Assembly: GCF_000286835.2 (NCBI RefSeq)
Contig: NZ_AJYD02000038.1
Location: 124,001 to 188,000, forward strand
Source: Enterovibrio norvegicus FF-33
GTDB taxonomy: Bacteria > Pseudomonadota > Gammaproteobacteria > Enterobacterales > Vibrionaceae
Direction: 5' to 3'
DNA: 64,000 nucleotides
The position numbers and the translations under genes were made by a program. The stretch's first letter is position 1, and each line of letters opens with the position of its first letter. The notes under the pieces were generated by a model. That model saw only the letters and a program-made list of their open reading frames with translations. It searched no databases and was not told where the DNA came from. Positions 58,101-64,000 of this stretch are shown here, in pieces.

Positions 58101-60272
58101 GGTCTCGGGCTTCGCCTCGTTAACAGCCTGACGTCTTTCTGCCTCAGCATTGAATGCCGCTAATCGCTCCGGCGCATGGCGAAGCGATTCAAGCAAGGCC
58201 GCTTTCAACTGTGGGTTAGCTTTGGCCATGCGTTTACTTAACCGTTTACGCATCGACTTGGTTTTCTTGACTGTCTCTGAAAAATCGGACAAAGGAATGA
58301 GCTCAGAACGCTGCGCCTCAGCCTGATGTCGTGCCTGACGCCAAGCCTTATCGCGTTGAAATGTTTTTGTGACATCACCATCACGTGTTTCTGGCTCTTC
58401 CGGTTTTAACGCACGCTCCGCATTCGCTTCACGCTTGAGCAATTCAGCTCTAGCAATGTCTGCGTCAAAATCTCGGTGTGGCGTTTGCCTACCATCACGC
58501 TCGGCTTGCGCCTCTTCTAGACGCGGATCGTAAGGCGGGGAGTATGGCTTATAGGTGGGCACGCCATCGCGTTCTTCTGTCAGTTGCTGACGGCCTTGCT
58601 CGATGGCGGTAATGTAGCGTTCTGCTTTTGACTGAGCCGCCACGTACCCCGATTGTTGTCCCGCCTGACGTTTTTCCACCGCGGCATCGAAGGCTTGCTG
58701 CACACCCGTTTCATCTATATCCAACGAGGACGCTTGTTCTGCTAACGCATAGATGTCTTGTTCAGCCGTGATATCTCCTTGTTCAATACGTTCAAGTGCC
58801 GCATCGGTTTTCTGCGCATCAAAGGCATAAGCACGCTTTAACAGTTGAATGTCATGATTTGAGGGGTCGCTCAATACCTGTTTTTCACGCAACACGGCGC
58901 GAGACTGGTCACGCTTGGCAGTGAGCGGGTCAGCTGCGTCACTGTCTGTTGGCGCGATATTGACGTCTTGCGATGGCGCTACCGGTTGGACTGTTTCCTC
59001 TGTTTCAGCGAGGGACGGCTCCTCCACAGGTGAAACATTGGGACCTGCTTGCCCATCTGGCGCTGTTTCAACGGATCCAGGGTGAGGCGCAATCACCTCC
59101 GGCTCTGGCGGCGCGGCGCGTGCCCCGCCAACGGCGCCCATGCCACTGCCGAGGACACCGCCAATCGCGGCTTCATTCACGGCACCAAGTGCCACGCCAT
59201 CCATCAACGCTTTATCTGTACCGGCGAATTCATTAGCGACCTTGTTCGACACATACTGCTCAACGCCACCTTGGAGGGCTTCTGTGGGTGCTTCACGCAC
59301 CGCCCCTATCGCCGCGCCTTTCATGATGCCTTTTCCCGTTCCTTTAACCAGTGCGTTTGCCAAAGGAACATCGCCGACAAGTGTTGCTGCGACACTTGCC
59401 CCCAACGTGAGTGGGTCGGTCATCGTGGCTTGAGAGGCACCATTGGCAACGCGTGCTCTCGCTTCTTCTAGTTTTTGGTCATCACTGAGCAAAGCGAACT
59501 CGGGGTCGGTATCGACATCCATAAACGCTGACGTAAACACCTCACTTTTCAGCAAGTCTTCAAACGGCGTGTTCAAGATACTTTCTTTGGATTGCTGGCC
59601 TTGCGCGCCCACATCGCTCGCCATAGACACCGCCGCTGTGGGCGCTTTCGTCAGCAGATTCACCGCATGTGTTGCCGCTTTTGCCGCTAGCTCCGGCCTG
59701 GCTCCCGAGCGGACCGCCATGCTCGTCAATGAACTCACCGCATTGGGTAACGACATCCCGCCCGTTGCGATGGCAGACGCCACGGTAGGCGCCAGATACC
59801 CAAGCCCTTGGCTCAATTGCATTCCCCAGACAGCAGGATCCGTGGAAAACTTCCAGCTTCCATCGGGCGATTCAGACACGGGCAATGTCTCAAGGGCTTC
59901 TTTGCCGTCATCCGTCAGCGTATCTCTGACGGCATCTGCACCTTGACCCATGATGTCTCCCACCCAGGACACATAATTGGCGGCCAAACCTTGCGGTGTG
60001 TAGTTCGCGGCATCAATCAATGCATCGGGCACACCTAACTCTCGCGCCTTATCGCCTAAGTAATTCTGTGTCTGGCTTACGACTTCCGTGCCGCCTTCCA
60101 CGCTGTTCATCGCGCCAATCGCTACCGCTTTGGCCGCGTCGCCTGCGGTGACTTCCAGGTTTTTTGTCGGTGCGTAGGCGTTCAAATCAAAGTCATCCGA
60201 TAACTCAAACGTCATGTCGGTGCGCCCATTCACTGTCGCGTCAGGGTTGTTTCCACGTGATTCGTTTGGCAT
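52125..60272 (-). CDS. Giant phage polyvalent protein (PLxRFG / LPD domains)
   Basis: 2,715 residues from an ATG at 60272 with GGAG upstream; the frame beyond it overlaps the terminator and the previous gene. Such polyvalent proteins of phages and conjugative elements are packed and injected to counter the host. Visible parts: Gly/Ala-rich hydrophobic N-terminal region (~60-380); long charged coiled region (~450-800); LPD1-like block FGFRGVEFGNWV then a zinc-peptidase motif GHEWWHALD (~1235); a second HExxxH-like motif RHEVLVHHG (~1487); an LPD3-like BECR-nuclease-fold block (~1636-1750, GELIEKSVYLGE, YYDHSF); PLTRFG (~2041) followed by the PLxRFG/LPD38 C-terminal region with hydrophobic stretches near 2244 and 2447. 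Last gene of the late operon. Confidence 0.9.
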   Translation of the reverse strand: MPNESRGNNPDATVNGRTDMTFELSDDFDLNAYAPTKNLEVTAGDAAKAVAIGAMNSVEGGTEVVSQTQNYLGDKARELGVPDALIDAANYTPQGLAANYVSWVGDIMGQGADAVRDTLTDDGKEALETLPVSESPDGSWKFSTDPAVWGMQLSQGLGYLAPTVASAIATGGMSLPNAVSSLTSMAVRSGARPELAAKAATHAVNLLTKAPTAAVSMASDVGAQGQQSKESILNTPFEDLLKSEVFTSAFMDVDTDPEFALLSDDQKLEEARARVANGASQATMTDPLTLGASVAATLVGDVPLANALVKGTGKGIMKGAAIGAVREAPTEALQGGVEQYVSNKVANEFAGTDKALMDGVALGAVNEAAIGGVLGSGMGAVGGARAAPPEPEVIAPHPGSVETAPDGQAGPNVSPVEEPSLAETEETVQPVAPSQDVNIAPTDSDAADPLTAKRDQSRAVLREKQVLSDPSNHDIQLLKRAYAFDAQKTDAALERIEQGDITAEQDIYALAEQASSLDIDETGVQQAFDAAVEKRQAGQQSGYVAAQSKAERYITAIEQGRQQLTEERDGVPTYKPYSPPYDPRLEEAQAERDGRQTPHRDFDADIARAELLKREANAERALKPEEPETRDGDVTKTFQRDKAWRQARHQAEAQRSELIPLSDFSETVKKTKSMRKRLSKRMAKANPQLKAALLESLRHAPERLAAFNAEAERRQAVNEAKPETIERRAKTEALFSPATETNAVPDFSPNAIKQVMDDLRSRGENLIRTLPKHEQLTAREDLRKAEAFVKTRLSMMRDEAKTRRTKKLKEFMPRYQPEIEKDAPSSPNDGAVSESQTVTKNIEPHNDTPPNRIEDVGEKIGGARKDVWGAYADSIKGETPEDIQSLTLSNAWPQPNYIALLDQGVSLTAISLFRAMRDSIPPKPRRAHKLVPWAYALKRMRDVSMAAVKGALTPEEVTDALKKSSSRDSHKVMGRAALYDAVGHAHSLAHLSLTSGHYSMFKGETFDPPKTIWTVERSAKGSAYGNWPRLLSYGDTKDAAIEEFKAQYEKLMSQPKKRKAASFDVYTKRSEPGYFVGKKVGRSYIDLAGPIDSLGEARRMVDEDHDALADKLDAAKFTPPPRRDTNDPRVGEDMRQGSDVKAEDFAKTFGFRGVEFGNWVEQGKRQSMVNDAYDALMDMAAILGISPKAISLNGQLGLAFGARGRGGVDPAAAHYEPGKVVINLTKKHGAGSLGHEWWHALDNYFAKLDNGSHKPSDAFMTTNTGTHWGNDHQVRVEMRDAFMNVMTTIGKSDLKARSMVHDRKRSKDYWSTPVEMSARAFESYLIAKLADQDARNDFLANIASESAWEKNAIGSDVKNAYPYPTASESQSLRRAYDRLFNTIEQQEFDDGRVMLYSREGVSRQRARIKGMSVKHAELGVQQWLKEYRGGAGIHIEVVPTQKSAEQMLGRSFPDATVHAFYHDQSAAVVLVAENIKDMKMLRQKLRHEVLVHHGLKAVVGDSEYQKLVERVHAGKQSKHLKPLWDTVLKHYADQDPLTQVEEVLAHASEIERSRIQQWWDRLVAAIARALRKVGLMRPSDMTRAEMNNIVQTLIDRIKSVNHWKVQATPSNKRSSLSQAKFSRVQDEAPLIRGEPIHGKTYKEIRLKALAKGFLLAGRAYLNKGSGISVSVGKTGIKHTMKGAMPDLAASIPYTGELIEKSVYLGEIEESKGNKNDIAHHRFGAHFEVEGRVHDVVIDVREMPDGKFYYDHSFERDDSASDGNSSGPRLHAQGPIVPREGAEAESKTVTPDDDDVKFSRTQNMTFEEAMAQVERGKTPADRFKSALSSVALAVKGVAGGKVGLGAVSLRQLSDLAADTLPMLKTYVDTVHRMLTRRNQMAFESAEIAQDIRKWAAKNQHDADTMFGLAHQATVEGVDPDGKFVSAAAAIERRIEYVENINEGSHKTQAQTDELKELRSNLINEPHRQAKHAQLKRQFDRLPEEAKTHYRSMRDNYKQRHHDYRRLLEQQIQNAEVDGRRKKKQIAELRTVFDLQEVNAPYFPLTRFGKYWLSSVDENGEKRYMMFDSEAEQTGTADRLRKKGFDVNTGYRLEGNTGISGASLSFVTDFIGKVDGTSLNEAKKEEIKDAIYQLYLQALPSRSMRKQFLHRKKVKGWSNDALRAMASNMMKGAYQLARMEYADELTKHANDTSKAADASGDNQAGRYAEELLKRHDWVMNPKHSSVAQHITSLGFIWMLGVSPAAAAVNTTQNFVVALPILASKFGSAKAAGALTRTMKEFVTSKGKILNKLNGYDEKDAYQQWHDMGLLDATNAHDLAGMAEAENWQYNENREKVMGMVSALFHKAEVFNRETTAIAAYRLSRQKGISHEASVKAAADMTWDAHFDYTNANRARYMQSPSMKVITQFKQYSQNMTYYLLRNLYVGFKGATVEEKSAARKQLFGTLGLTALLGGVSAMPLGMLYALANALDAAFGDDDEPWDAEIEFKAYLSDIVGKEMSDLVLYGAGGAGVSPRISLDGLWIRDPNRDLEGQDLWTHYAQQIAGPVLGGVVMGAIRGSQDISDGKYGRGIEKIVPKFVRDPMKAFRYEEEGALNYRGDAYKEKGDFIWHQLLLQGIGFSDHDLMKQYEQNNAIKGYEKHILDRRRDLMTAYWLAAKQADAALMLDVKKQIGKFNYVHRPIAIDARALRRSIKARQRASHENTEGIRVTKSLRYLDN

Positions 60273-60291
60273 ATGTTGCTCCAAGAGAGAC

Positions 60292-60323
60292 AAAAAAAAG
60301 CCGCTACCCACAAGGGCAACGGC
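60292..60323 (-). terminator. Intrinsic terminator just before the giant polyvalent gene
   Basis: On the minus strand GCCGTTGCCC-TTGT-GGGTAGCGGC, fully paired with two G-T pairs, followed by eight T. It lies in the 70-base gap between the 442-residue gene and the polyvalent gene, so it should reduce transcription of the giant gene. Confidence 0.85.
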
Positions 60324-60342
60324 TCGGTTGTTCATAAAAGGG

Positions 60343-61671
60343 CTATCGAGAGGCGTATCGTTTGGCGTTCTCAGTCCGAATTTGACCGGCCAGCTGTTCA
60401 GACTTGGCGGCTTTTTGCTTGTTGATTTGATCCTTGTAGGCGAGATCAATCGTGGCGACATCCACACCCGCCACCTCTTGGCCCTTTTCGCGCAGTGCAT
60501 TCAAAAAGCCGTGTTTATTGGCGTCATTTCCCGCCCATTGGTCAATATCATGAGTGGGCGGTGAAGACGGCATTTGCGGCTCATCGTTAAATAGCGCCCT
60601 GACTTTTTGCGCTTGGCCATCATAGTGTTGATTCATCGCTTCAAGTTGCTCGGGCGTGCTGCCGATACTGAGCTCTTTTAGCGCTTCACTGCGCTGTTTC
60701 TCAACGTCTAACAGGGCTTTTCTCAAGTCCTTCTCCGTGTCTTTCCCTTTCGGGTGAAACACCGATCGGTAGGTGGGCGACAGTGAGGCCTGGCGTCGGA
60801 GCTTGAGCTGTCCGGTAATATCTTGAAGGGCATGTTCTAACGGAATGACTTTGACGTTGTCATCATCCGCGGTGGAGCGTCCTTGCGTGATGGGACGCGC
60901 TACCCATTCATCGTCTCCTTCGTACATCACGTCAGCGGTGATCACGAGCCCAGGTTGTTCTCCCTCTAACTCAGGCTGAATATCGTTCGCGAAGGTCAAT
61001 CCTCCCCATCGAACCTGCTTGATCGCTTTCCCTGTTTTGGGGTCTTTTTGCCCAACCGCAGCCTTGAGATTGGATTGATAGAAGGAAGAGAACGCGGCTT
61101 TTAACTCAGGATCGTTAAAGTCCCCCTCGCCATTAATGACCTTCGGTATGTTGGCTTCAAGCACGTCGGCAGCGTGATTCAGTTCGGGGTCCAAGTAGCG
61201 TCTGGGATCATACGCACCGCCTTTGACTCGCTCATCATCAAACACCGCATCCGTTTCACCGGTTTCCATAAACCGCTGCCAGCCGGCATTGAGTAAGGGC
61301 GCATTTTCATTGATGTAGACTGACTTTTGCTCTTGCTGATGCAAGTAGTCATTCCTTCGCTTAGCGGAATTTGCATTGGCAAGTTGCGCATCTCGAAGCT
61401 TTAGCGTTTGTTCATGTGATTCACTTTGTCGTGCCCGATCTTGCGCCAATGCGCCCCCCTGGCCATCGACACCATACAGGTCCTCAAACTGCGTCTGCCG
61501 GCGCGTCTCTTCGGCATGGCGAAGATTTAACGATTCGTTGTACCGGCGATCGTTTTCCGTGTCCCGTTCACGACGGTATTGGGCATCGTCTTTGCGCTGA
61601 AAGTACCGATCAGCCACATCAAATGCACGAAGCGCACCGTCCATGAAACCCCGCGTGTCGAGTCTGCTCAT
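60343..61671 (-). CDS. Phage virion-type protein, 442 residues
   Basis: Start ATG at 61671 (MSRLDTRGFMDGALRAFDVADRYFQRKDD) with AGGAG; the frame beyond is not needed. A long charged helical N-terminal third (many Arg/Asp/Gln) is followed by a globular part (WGGLTFANDIQPELEGEQPGLVITADVMYEG) and a coiled C-terminus. Looks like an internal core or ejection protein of a podovirus. Not recognised by name. Confidence 0.75.
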   Translation of the reverse strand: MSRLDTRGFMDGALRAFDVADRYFQRKDDAQYRRERDTENDRRYNESLNLRHAEETRRQTQFEDLYGVDGQGGALAQDRARQSESHEQTLKLRDAQLANANSAKRRNDYLHQQEQKSVYINENAPLLNAGWQRFMETGETDAVFDDERVKGGAYDPRRYLDPELNHAADVLEANIPKVINGEGDFNDPELKAAFSSFYQSNLKAAVGQKDPKTGKAIKQVRWGGLTFANDIQPELEGEQPGLVITADVMYEGDDEWVARPITQGRSTADDDNVKVIPLEHALQDITGQLKLRRQASLSPTYRSVFHPKGKDTEKDLRKALLDVEKQRSEALKELSIGSTPEQLEAMNQHYDGQAQKVRALFNDEPQMPSSPPTHDIDQWAGNDANKHGFLNALREKGQEVAGVDVATIDLAYKDQINKQKAAKSEQLAGQIRTENAKRYASR

Positions 61672-61679
61672 GTTCGCTC

Positions 61680-61940
61680 CTAAAATAAATTGCCGAGAAC
61701 AAAACCGGCTGCTGCCCCAATCACCGCGCCCCATGGTCCGCCTACCGACCCATACTGGGCGCCAATCATGGCCCCCGTTGTCGCACCGCCCACGGTCGCG
61801 CTCATTTTCTGTTGACGCTCAGCTTGCTTGAGTTGTTTATTGGCCGATTCCATCTGCTCCTCGCGATTGGCGGCATCTCGCAAGCCCCCCATCGCCATGC
61901 GCTTGGTATTGTTTGCCAAACTGGTAATGCTGTATCCCAT
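61680..61940 (-). CDS. Small phage protein with glycine-zipper segment
   Basis: 86 residues: a helical Gln/Lys-rich first half, then GGATTGAMIGAQYGSVGGPWGAVIGAAAGFVLGNLF, a glycine-zipper membrane-inserting helix pair. Such proteins often pass the membrane during DNA ejection. RBS GGAGAGAAGCC before the ATG. Confidence 0.8.
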   Translation of the reverse strand: MGYSITSLANNTKRMAMGGLRDAANREEQMESANKQLKQAERQQKMSATVGGATTGAMIGAQYGSVGGPWGAVIGAAAGFVLGNLF

Positions 61941-61951
61941 GGCTTCTCTCC

Positions 61952-62323
61952 TTACGAGGCGACATTGTGATCGGCATACTGACGTAATCCGGTCGATCCG
62001 CCCGATAACGCCCTTAACGAGCGGTCTCTTTCGTGTTCACGCAAACTGTTTTTCGCTTTGGCCACCGACAGCGCCATATTGGCCTGACGGTTGGTATCTT
62101 GACCTGGCGCCACGCCATAGCGCCCCATCCGATTCGCATCAGCCAAGTTTGCCCCTGCCATCGATTGCTTCGCGACACTGTCTACTCGGCTTAATTGCTC
62201 ATTGAGGAGAACGCCATTTTGAGATTCCTCAAGCAGACGTTTCTGGGAAGGGTAAAAACGTTTGAGCCAATCGTCGTAGTTCTGACGAGAGAGTTCCGCG
62301 TAACGATCTGCCGCGATGCCCAT
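61952..62323 (-). CDS. Phage virion-type protein, 123 residues
   Basis: Helical, Gln/Arg/Ala-rich (WLKRFYPSQKRLLEESQNGVLLNEQLSRVDSVAKQSMAGANLADANRMG...). AAGGAGGTTACATG gives an ideal ribosome site. Probably part of the internal virion set. Not recognised. Confidence 0.75.
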   Translation of the reverse strand: MGIAADRYAELSRQNYDDWLKRFYPSQKRLLEESQNGVLLNEQLSRVDSVAKQSMAGANLADANRMGRYGVAPGQDTNRQANMALSVAKAKNSLREHERDRSLRALSGGSTGLRQYADHNVAS

Positions 62324-62332
62324 GTAACCTCC

Positions 62333-63007
62333 TTATGCGTAAAGCGTGTCGGCGCGGTTGTGCATGCCATAAGGTGAGACATCACGTTGCTTGCGCATGG
62401 TGCTAATACCATCGCCTACCCCATTTTGTGCGGTTGGCCCTTTTTGCATGCCCATGTAACTGCGAAGCCCGACACCGGCTGCTGCGCCTGCAAGCTGCAA
62501 GTTTGACGACCGTTTGTTAAAAGCCGTGGCCGCATCATTGATCGCCTTTTGGGTACTGAGAGACGCCACATCACTGAGCCCTTGCAGGGCATCCGATTGT
62601 TCACCTACGCCCATCGCCACATAATCAGAGAGCCCCGCTATGTATTTGTCCTGCTCCGCGGCTTGCGCACGATTAACCGTGTCGGTGGTTCCTGTCCCTT
62701 GCTCCGTGCTCATCTGTGCCATGGTTTGCGTGAACTTGCCACTGGAAGGGTCAACCCCACTGGCCGCCATGGCCTTCGCGGCATCACCCTTTGTGTTACT
62801 GAAGGCATCTTGATAGGCCAAATTGACGTTCGATCCCCGTTCAGACATGTTGGCATCCGCGCGAAAGTTGTTTATTCGCCCACGGAAAACGTCGATATGT
62901 TGACTCAGTTCGTTCTCGTAGATCTCCCACTGCTTTTGCGCCACTTCCGACGCCGCGATTTGCGCTGACGTCTCTTTCACTTCATTGCTGCCGCCTTTAC
63001 CGCCCAT
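62333..63007 (-). CDS. Phage virion-type protein, 224 residues
   Basis: Start MGGKGGSNEVKETSAQIAASEVAQKQWEIYENEL; helical with Ala/Ser/Gln-rich parts, then a glycine-rich hydrophobic bit (LAGAAAGVGLRSYMG) near residue 180. Similar in style to internal virion proteins of podoviruses. GAGGACAGGGC before the ATG. Not recognised. Confidence 0.75.
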   Translation of the reverse strand: MGGKGGSNEVKETSAQIAASEVAQKQWEIYENELSQHIDVFRGRINNFRADANMSERGSNVNLAYQDAFSNTKGDAAKAMAASGVDPSSGKFTQTMAQMSTEQGTGTTDTVNRAQAAEQDKYIAGLSDYVAMGVGEQSDALQGLSDVASLSTQKAINDAATAFNKRSSNLQLAGAAAGVGLRSYMGMQKGPTAQNGVGDGISTMRKQRDVSPYGMHNRADTLYA

Positions 63008-63016
63008 GCCCTGTCC

Positions 63017-63418
63017 TCACAGTCGCTTCTCCCAGTGCTGAACCCCGTCACGCACACTGATTTGTTGAAACCCCTGACGTTCAAAAAGAAGCGAAAGCCC
63101 TGCTACCTTGGTGTAGAGATCCAGCCCCCTTGCCCCAATCTGCCGTGAGAGCTTTTCCACGGTCGCTTGATAACGCTCAATCGCATTCCCCGCCCAGTTA
63201 AACGCGAACATCACCGTGACCCATAAGGTCCCGTTGTTACGCTCAAACGGTCGTAAGACAAAAAATCCATCCGCCCCTACAAACAAAAAGGCACTGCCAT
63301 CGGTCAGTGCCTCGTCAATCTCTTTCGCGAACGCATGCTGGTTTCGCGTCTGGGTTTCTTGAATGATCGGAAGCAACACGTCCCGATAGTCCGGCCACTT
63401 GGCTTTTTCTACCGTCAT
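63017..63418 (-). CDS. Phage protein, possible GNAT-like fold
   Basis: 133 residues: helix AFAKEIDEALTDG, strands SAFLFVGADGFFVLRP and TLWVTVMFAFN, then RYQATVEKLSRQIGARGLDLYTKVAGLSLLFERQGFQQI. The end resembles the final helix and strand of GNAT acetyltransferases, and T7 gp13-type virion assembly proteins have such a fold. This is suggestion only. Confidence 0.65.
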   Translation of the reverse strand: MTVEKAKWPDYRDVLLPIIQETQTRNQHAFAKEIDEALTDGSAFLFVGADGFFVLRPFERNNGTLWVTVMFAFNWAGNAIERYQATVEKLSRQIGARGLDLYTKVAGLSLLFERQGFQQISVRDGVQHWEKRL

Positions 63419-63420
63419 CG

Positions 63421-63768
63421 CTAGCCCTCATACCAAGCAGGTCGCAAGGGGCGAGGAGAAAGCCGAAAGTCGTAATCTCTCAAACGTTGACGGTAAGCGG
63501 CGATGTCTTGCTCATACGTGCTGGCTTTAATCAACGCCCCGTTGTACGTGGCGTCGGCCGGCATGAGTCTGTCCGTTAACACCAATTCGTGGTTTCTCCA
63601 CTCCCGCTCTTTTTCCACATTCCCTTCGACCACCTCCATCATTAACGCATGGCGTGTGTCGTATTCCTCCTGTGTGATCACACCCTGGTCAAACAGTGAC
63701 TGAAATTCGTCAAACGTCATGACGCTATCATCACGGTAAAACTGATACGTTTCTTTGGCGCTAAACAT
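63421..63768 (-). CDS. Phage protein, 115 residues, unknown
   Basis: Start MFSAKETYQFYRDDSVMTFDEFQSLFDQGVITQEEYDTRHALMMEVVEGN; acidic, helical, Tyr/Arg-rich end. TAG stop two bases before the ATG of the next gene. Not recognised. Confidence 0.7.
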   Translation of the reverse strand: MFSAKETYQFYRDDSVMTFDEFQSLFDQGVITQEEYDTRHALMMEVVEGNVEKEREWRNHELVLTDRLMPADATYNGALIKASTYEQDIAAYRQRLRDYDFRLSPRPLRPAWYEG

Positions 63769-63771
63769 CCA

Positions 63772-64000
63772 TCACCTCGGATCAATCGCGTTATTCACAT
63801 CCCAATCGATAATGGTTTTAAAACCGCCATAGTCATGCGCGGATTCCTGACGAATAGCCAGACGATGGGTGGAAGACGGATTCGTCGTCCAACCGACGCC
63901 ATACAAGGTTTTTGCATTGCGAAAAACACAGTACATGCCCCCGCTGCCTCTATACGCCATGCCCATCTGCTGCGCATATTCGCTGCTCGCATTGTAAATG
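63772..64000 (-). CDS. Phage structural protein, C-terminal end (cut by window edge)
   Basis: The frame runs from the stop at 63772 past the right edge without a break (…IYNASSEYAQQMGMAYRG…), so internal ATG codons are not starts. Visible: GGMYCVFRNAKTLYGVGWTTNPSSTH, then SAHDYGGFKTIIDWDVNNAIDPR at the C-terminus. Aromatic and glycine-rich like a tail or capsid accessory protein; the name cannot be given from this fragment. Confidence 0.65.
   Translation of the reverse strand, partial: IYNASSEYAQQMGMAYRGSGGMYCVFRNAKTLYGVGWTTNPSSTHRLAIRQESAHDYGGFKTIIDWDVNNAIDPR

Larger units (their letters stand above)
52125..64000 (-). mobile_element. Phage or prophage late region (continues past the window)
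   Basis: Eight genes in one direction with tiny gaps or overlaps, each with a strong ribosome site, of virion type, ending in a PLxRFG polyvalent protein. This gene style is that of podovirus-like phages with large ejected internal proteins. Integrase, repressor, terminase and attachment sites are not in the window, so it could be an intact prophage, a remnant or a phage-derived element. Confidence 0.85.

Noticed and set aside
60273-60500. 76 extra N-terminal residues of the polyvalent protein
   Set aside because: They cross the terminator hairpin and the previous gene; ATG 60272 with GGAG is the natural start.

Overview
This 64 kb window reads as a Vibrionaceae-type gammaproteobacterial chromosome. 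The conserved order msrC-letA-letB-rsmF beside proQ-prc, an aroH with a PEP-synthase-like neighbour, fruBKA divergent from cra, and families that I know mainly from vibrios (DUF3334, DUF3802, ToxR-like regulators) all point that way. I cannot fix the genus. No rRNA, tRNA or CRISPR array was seen.

Positions 1 to about 39,890 are core chromosome. In order: pepN (cut by the left edge), pncB, a secreted two-repeat protein, prc-proQ, msrC, the LetA/LetB lipid-transport pair, rsmF, a CvfB-like S1 protein, a degenerate PEP-synthase C-terminal domain facing aroH, yajQ, a DHFR-like reductase, a DEAH helicase, NAD-malic enzyme maeA, sanA, a dicarboxylate symporter, a second-type FabH, a membrane diguanylate cyclase, nagK, a DTW-domain tRNA modification enzyme, a hybrid histidine kinase followed by a CheX-like protein, the fructose PTS operon fruBKA with divergent cra and three Cra operators between them, and yibL. 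Clear intrinsic terminators separate most units.

Positions 39,973 to 52,100 are accessory. An IS3-family element with a stop-interrupted orfB abuts an EAL-domain gene. An AT-rich stretch follows with a 913-residue Ig-repeat lipoprotein and an overlapping ToxR-like/membrane-partner gene pair arranged like ToxR/ToxS or VtrA/VtrC. Then come small orphan genes, a secreted DRGH endonuclease, a PD-(D/E)XK nuclease-like protein, and a three-gene operon ending in a Fic toxin. The gene before fic carries a VbhA-type inhibitory motif at its C-terminus.

Positions 52,125 to 64,000 (the right edge) are one minus-strand late operon of a phage or prophage: seven small to medium virion-type genes and one 2,715-residue polyvalent protein. 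That protein has two zincin motifs, an LPD3-like nuclease-fold region and a PLxRFG domain. An intrinsic terminator lies just upstream of this giant gene. No integrase or attachment site is visible, so the prophage ends cannot be placed.

The most interesting targets are the lipoprotein plus ToxR-like island, the Fic operon with its unusual long antitoxin, the giant polyvalent protein, and the dead PEP-synthase-like protein beside aroH.
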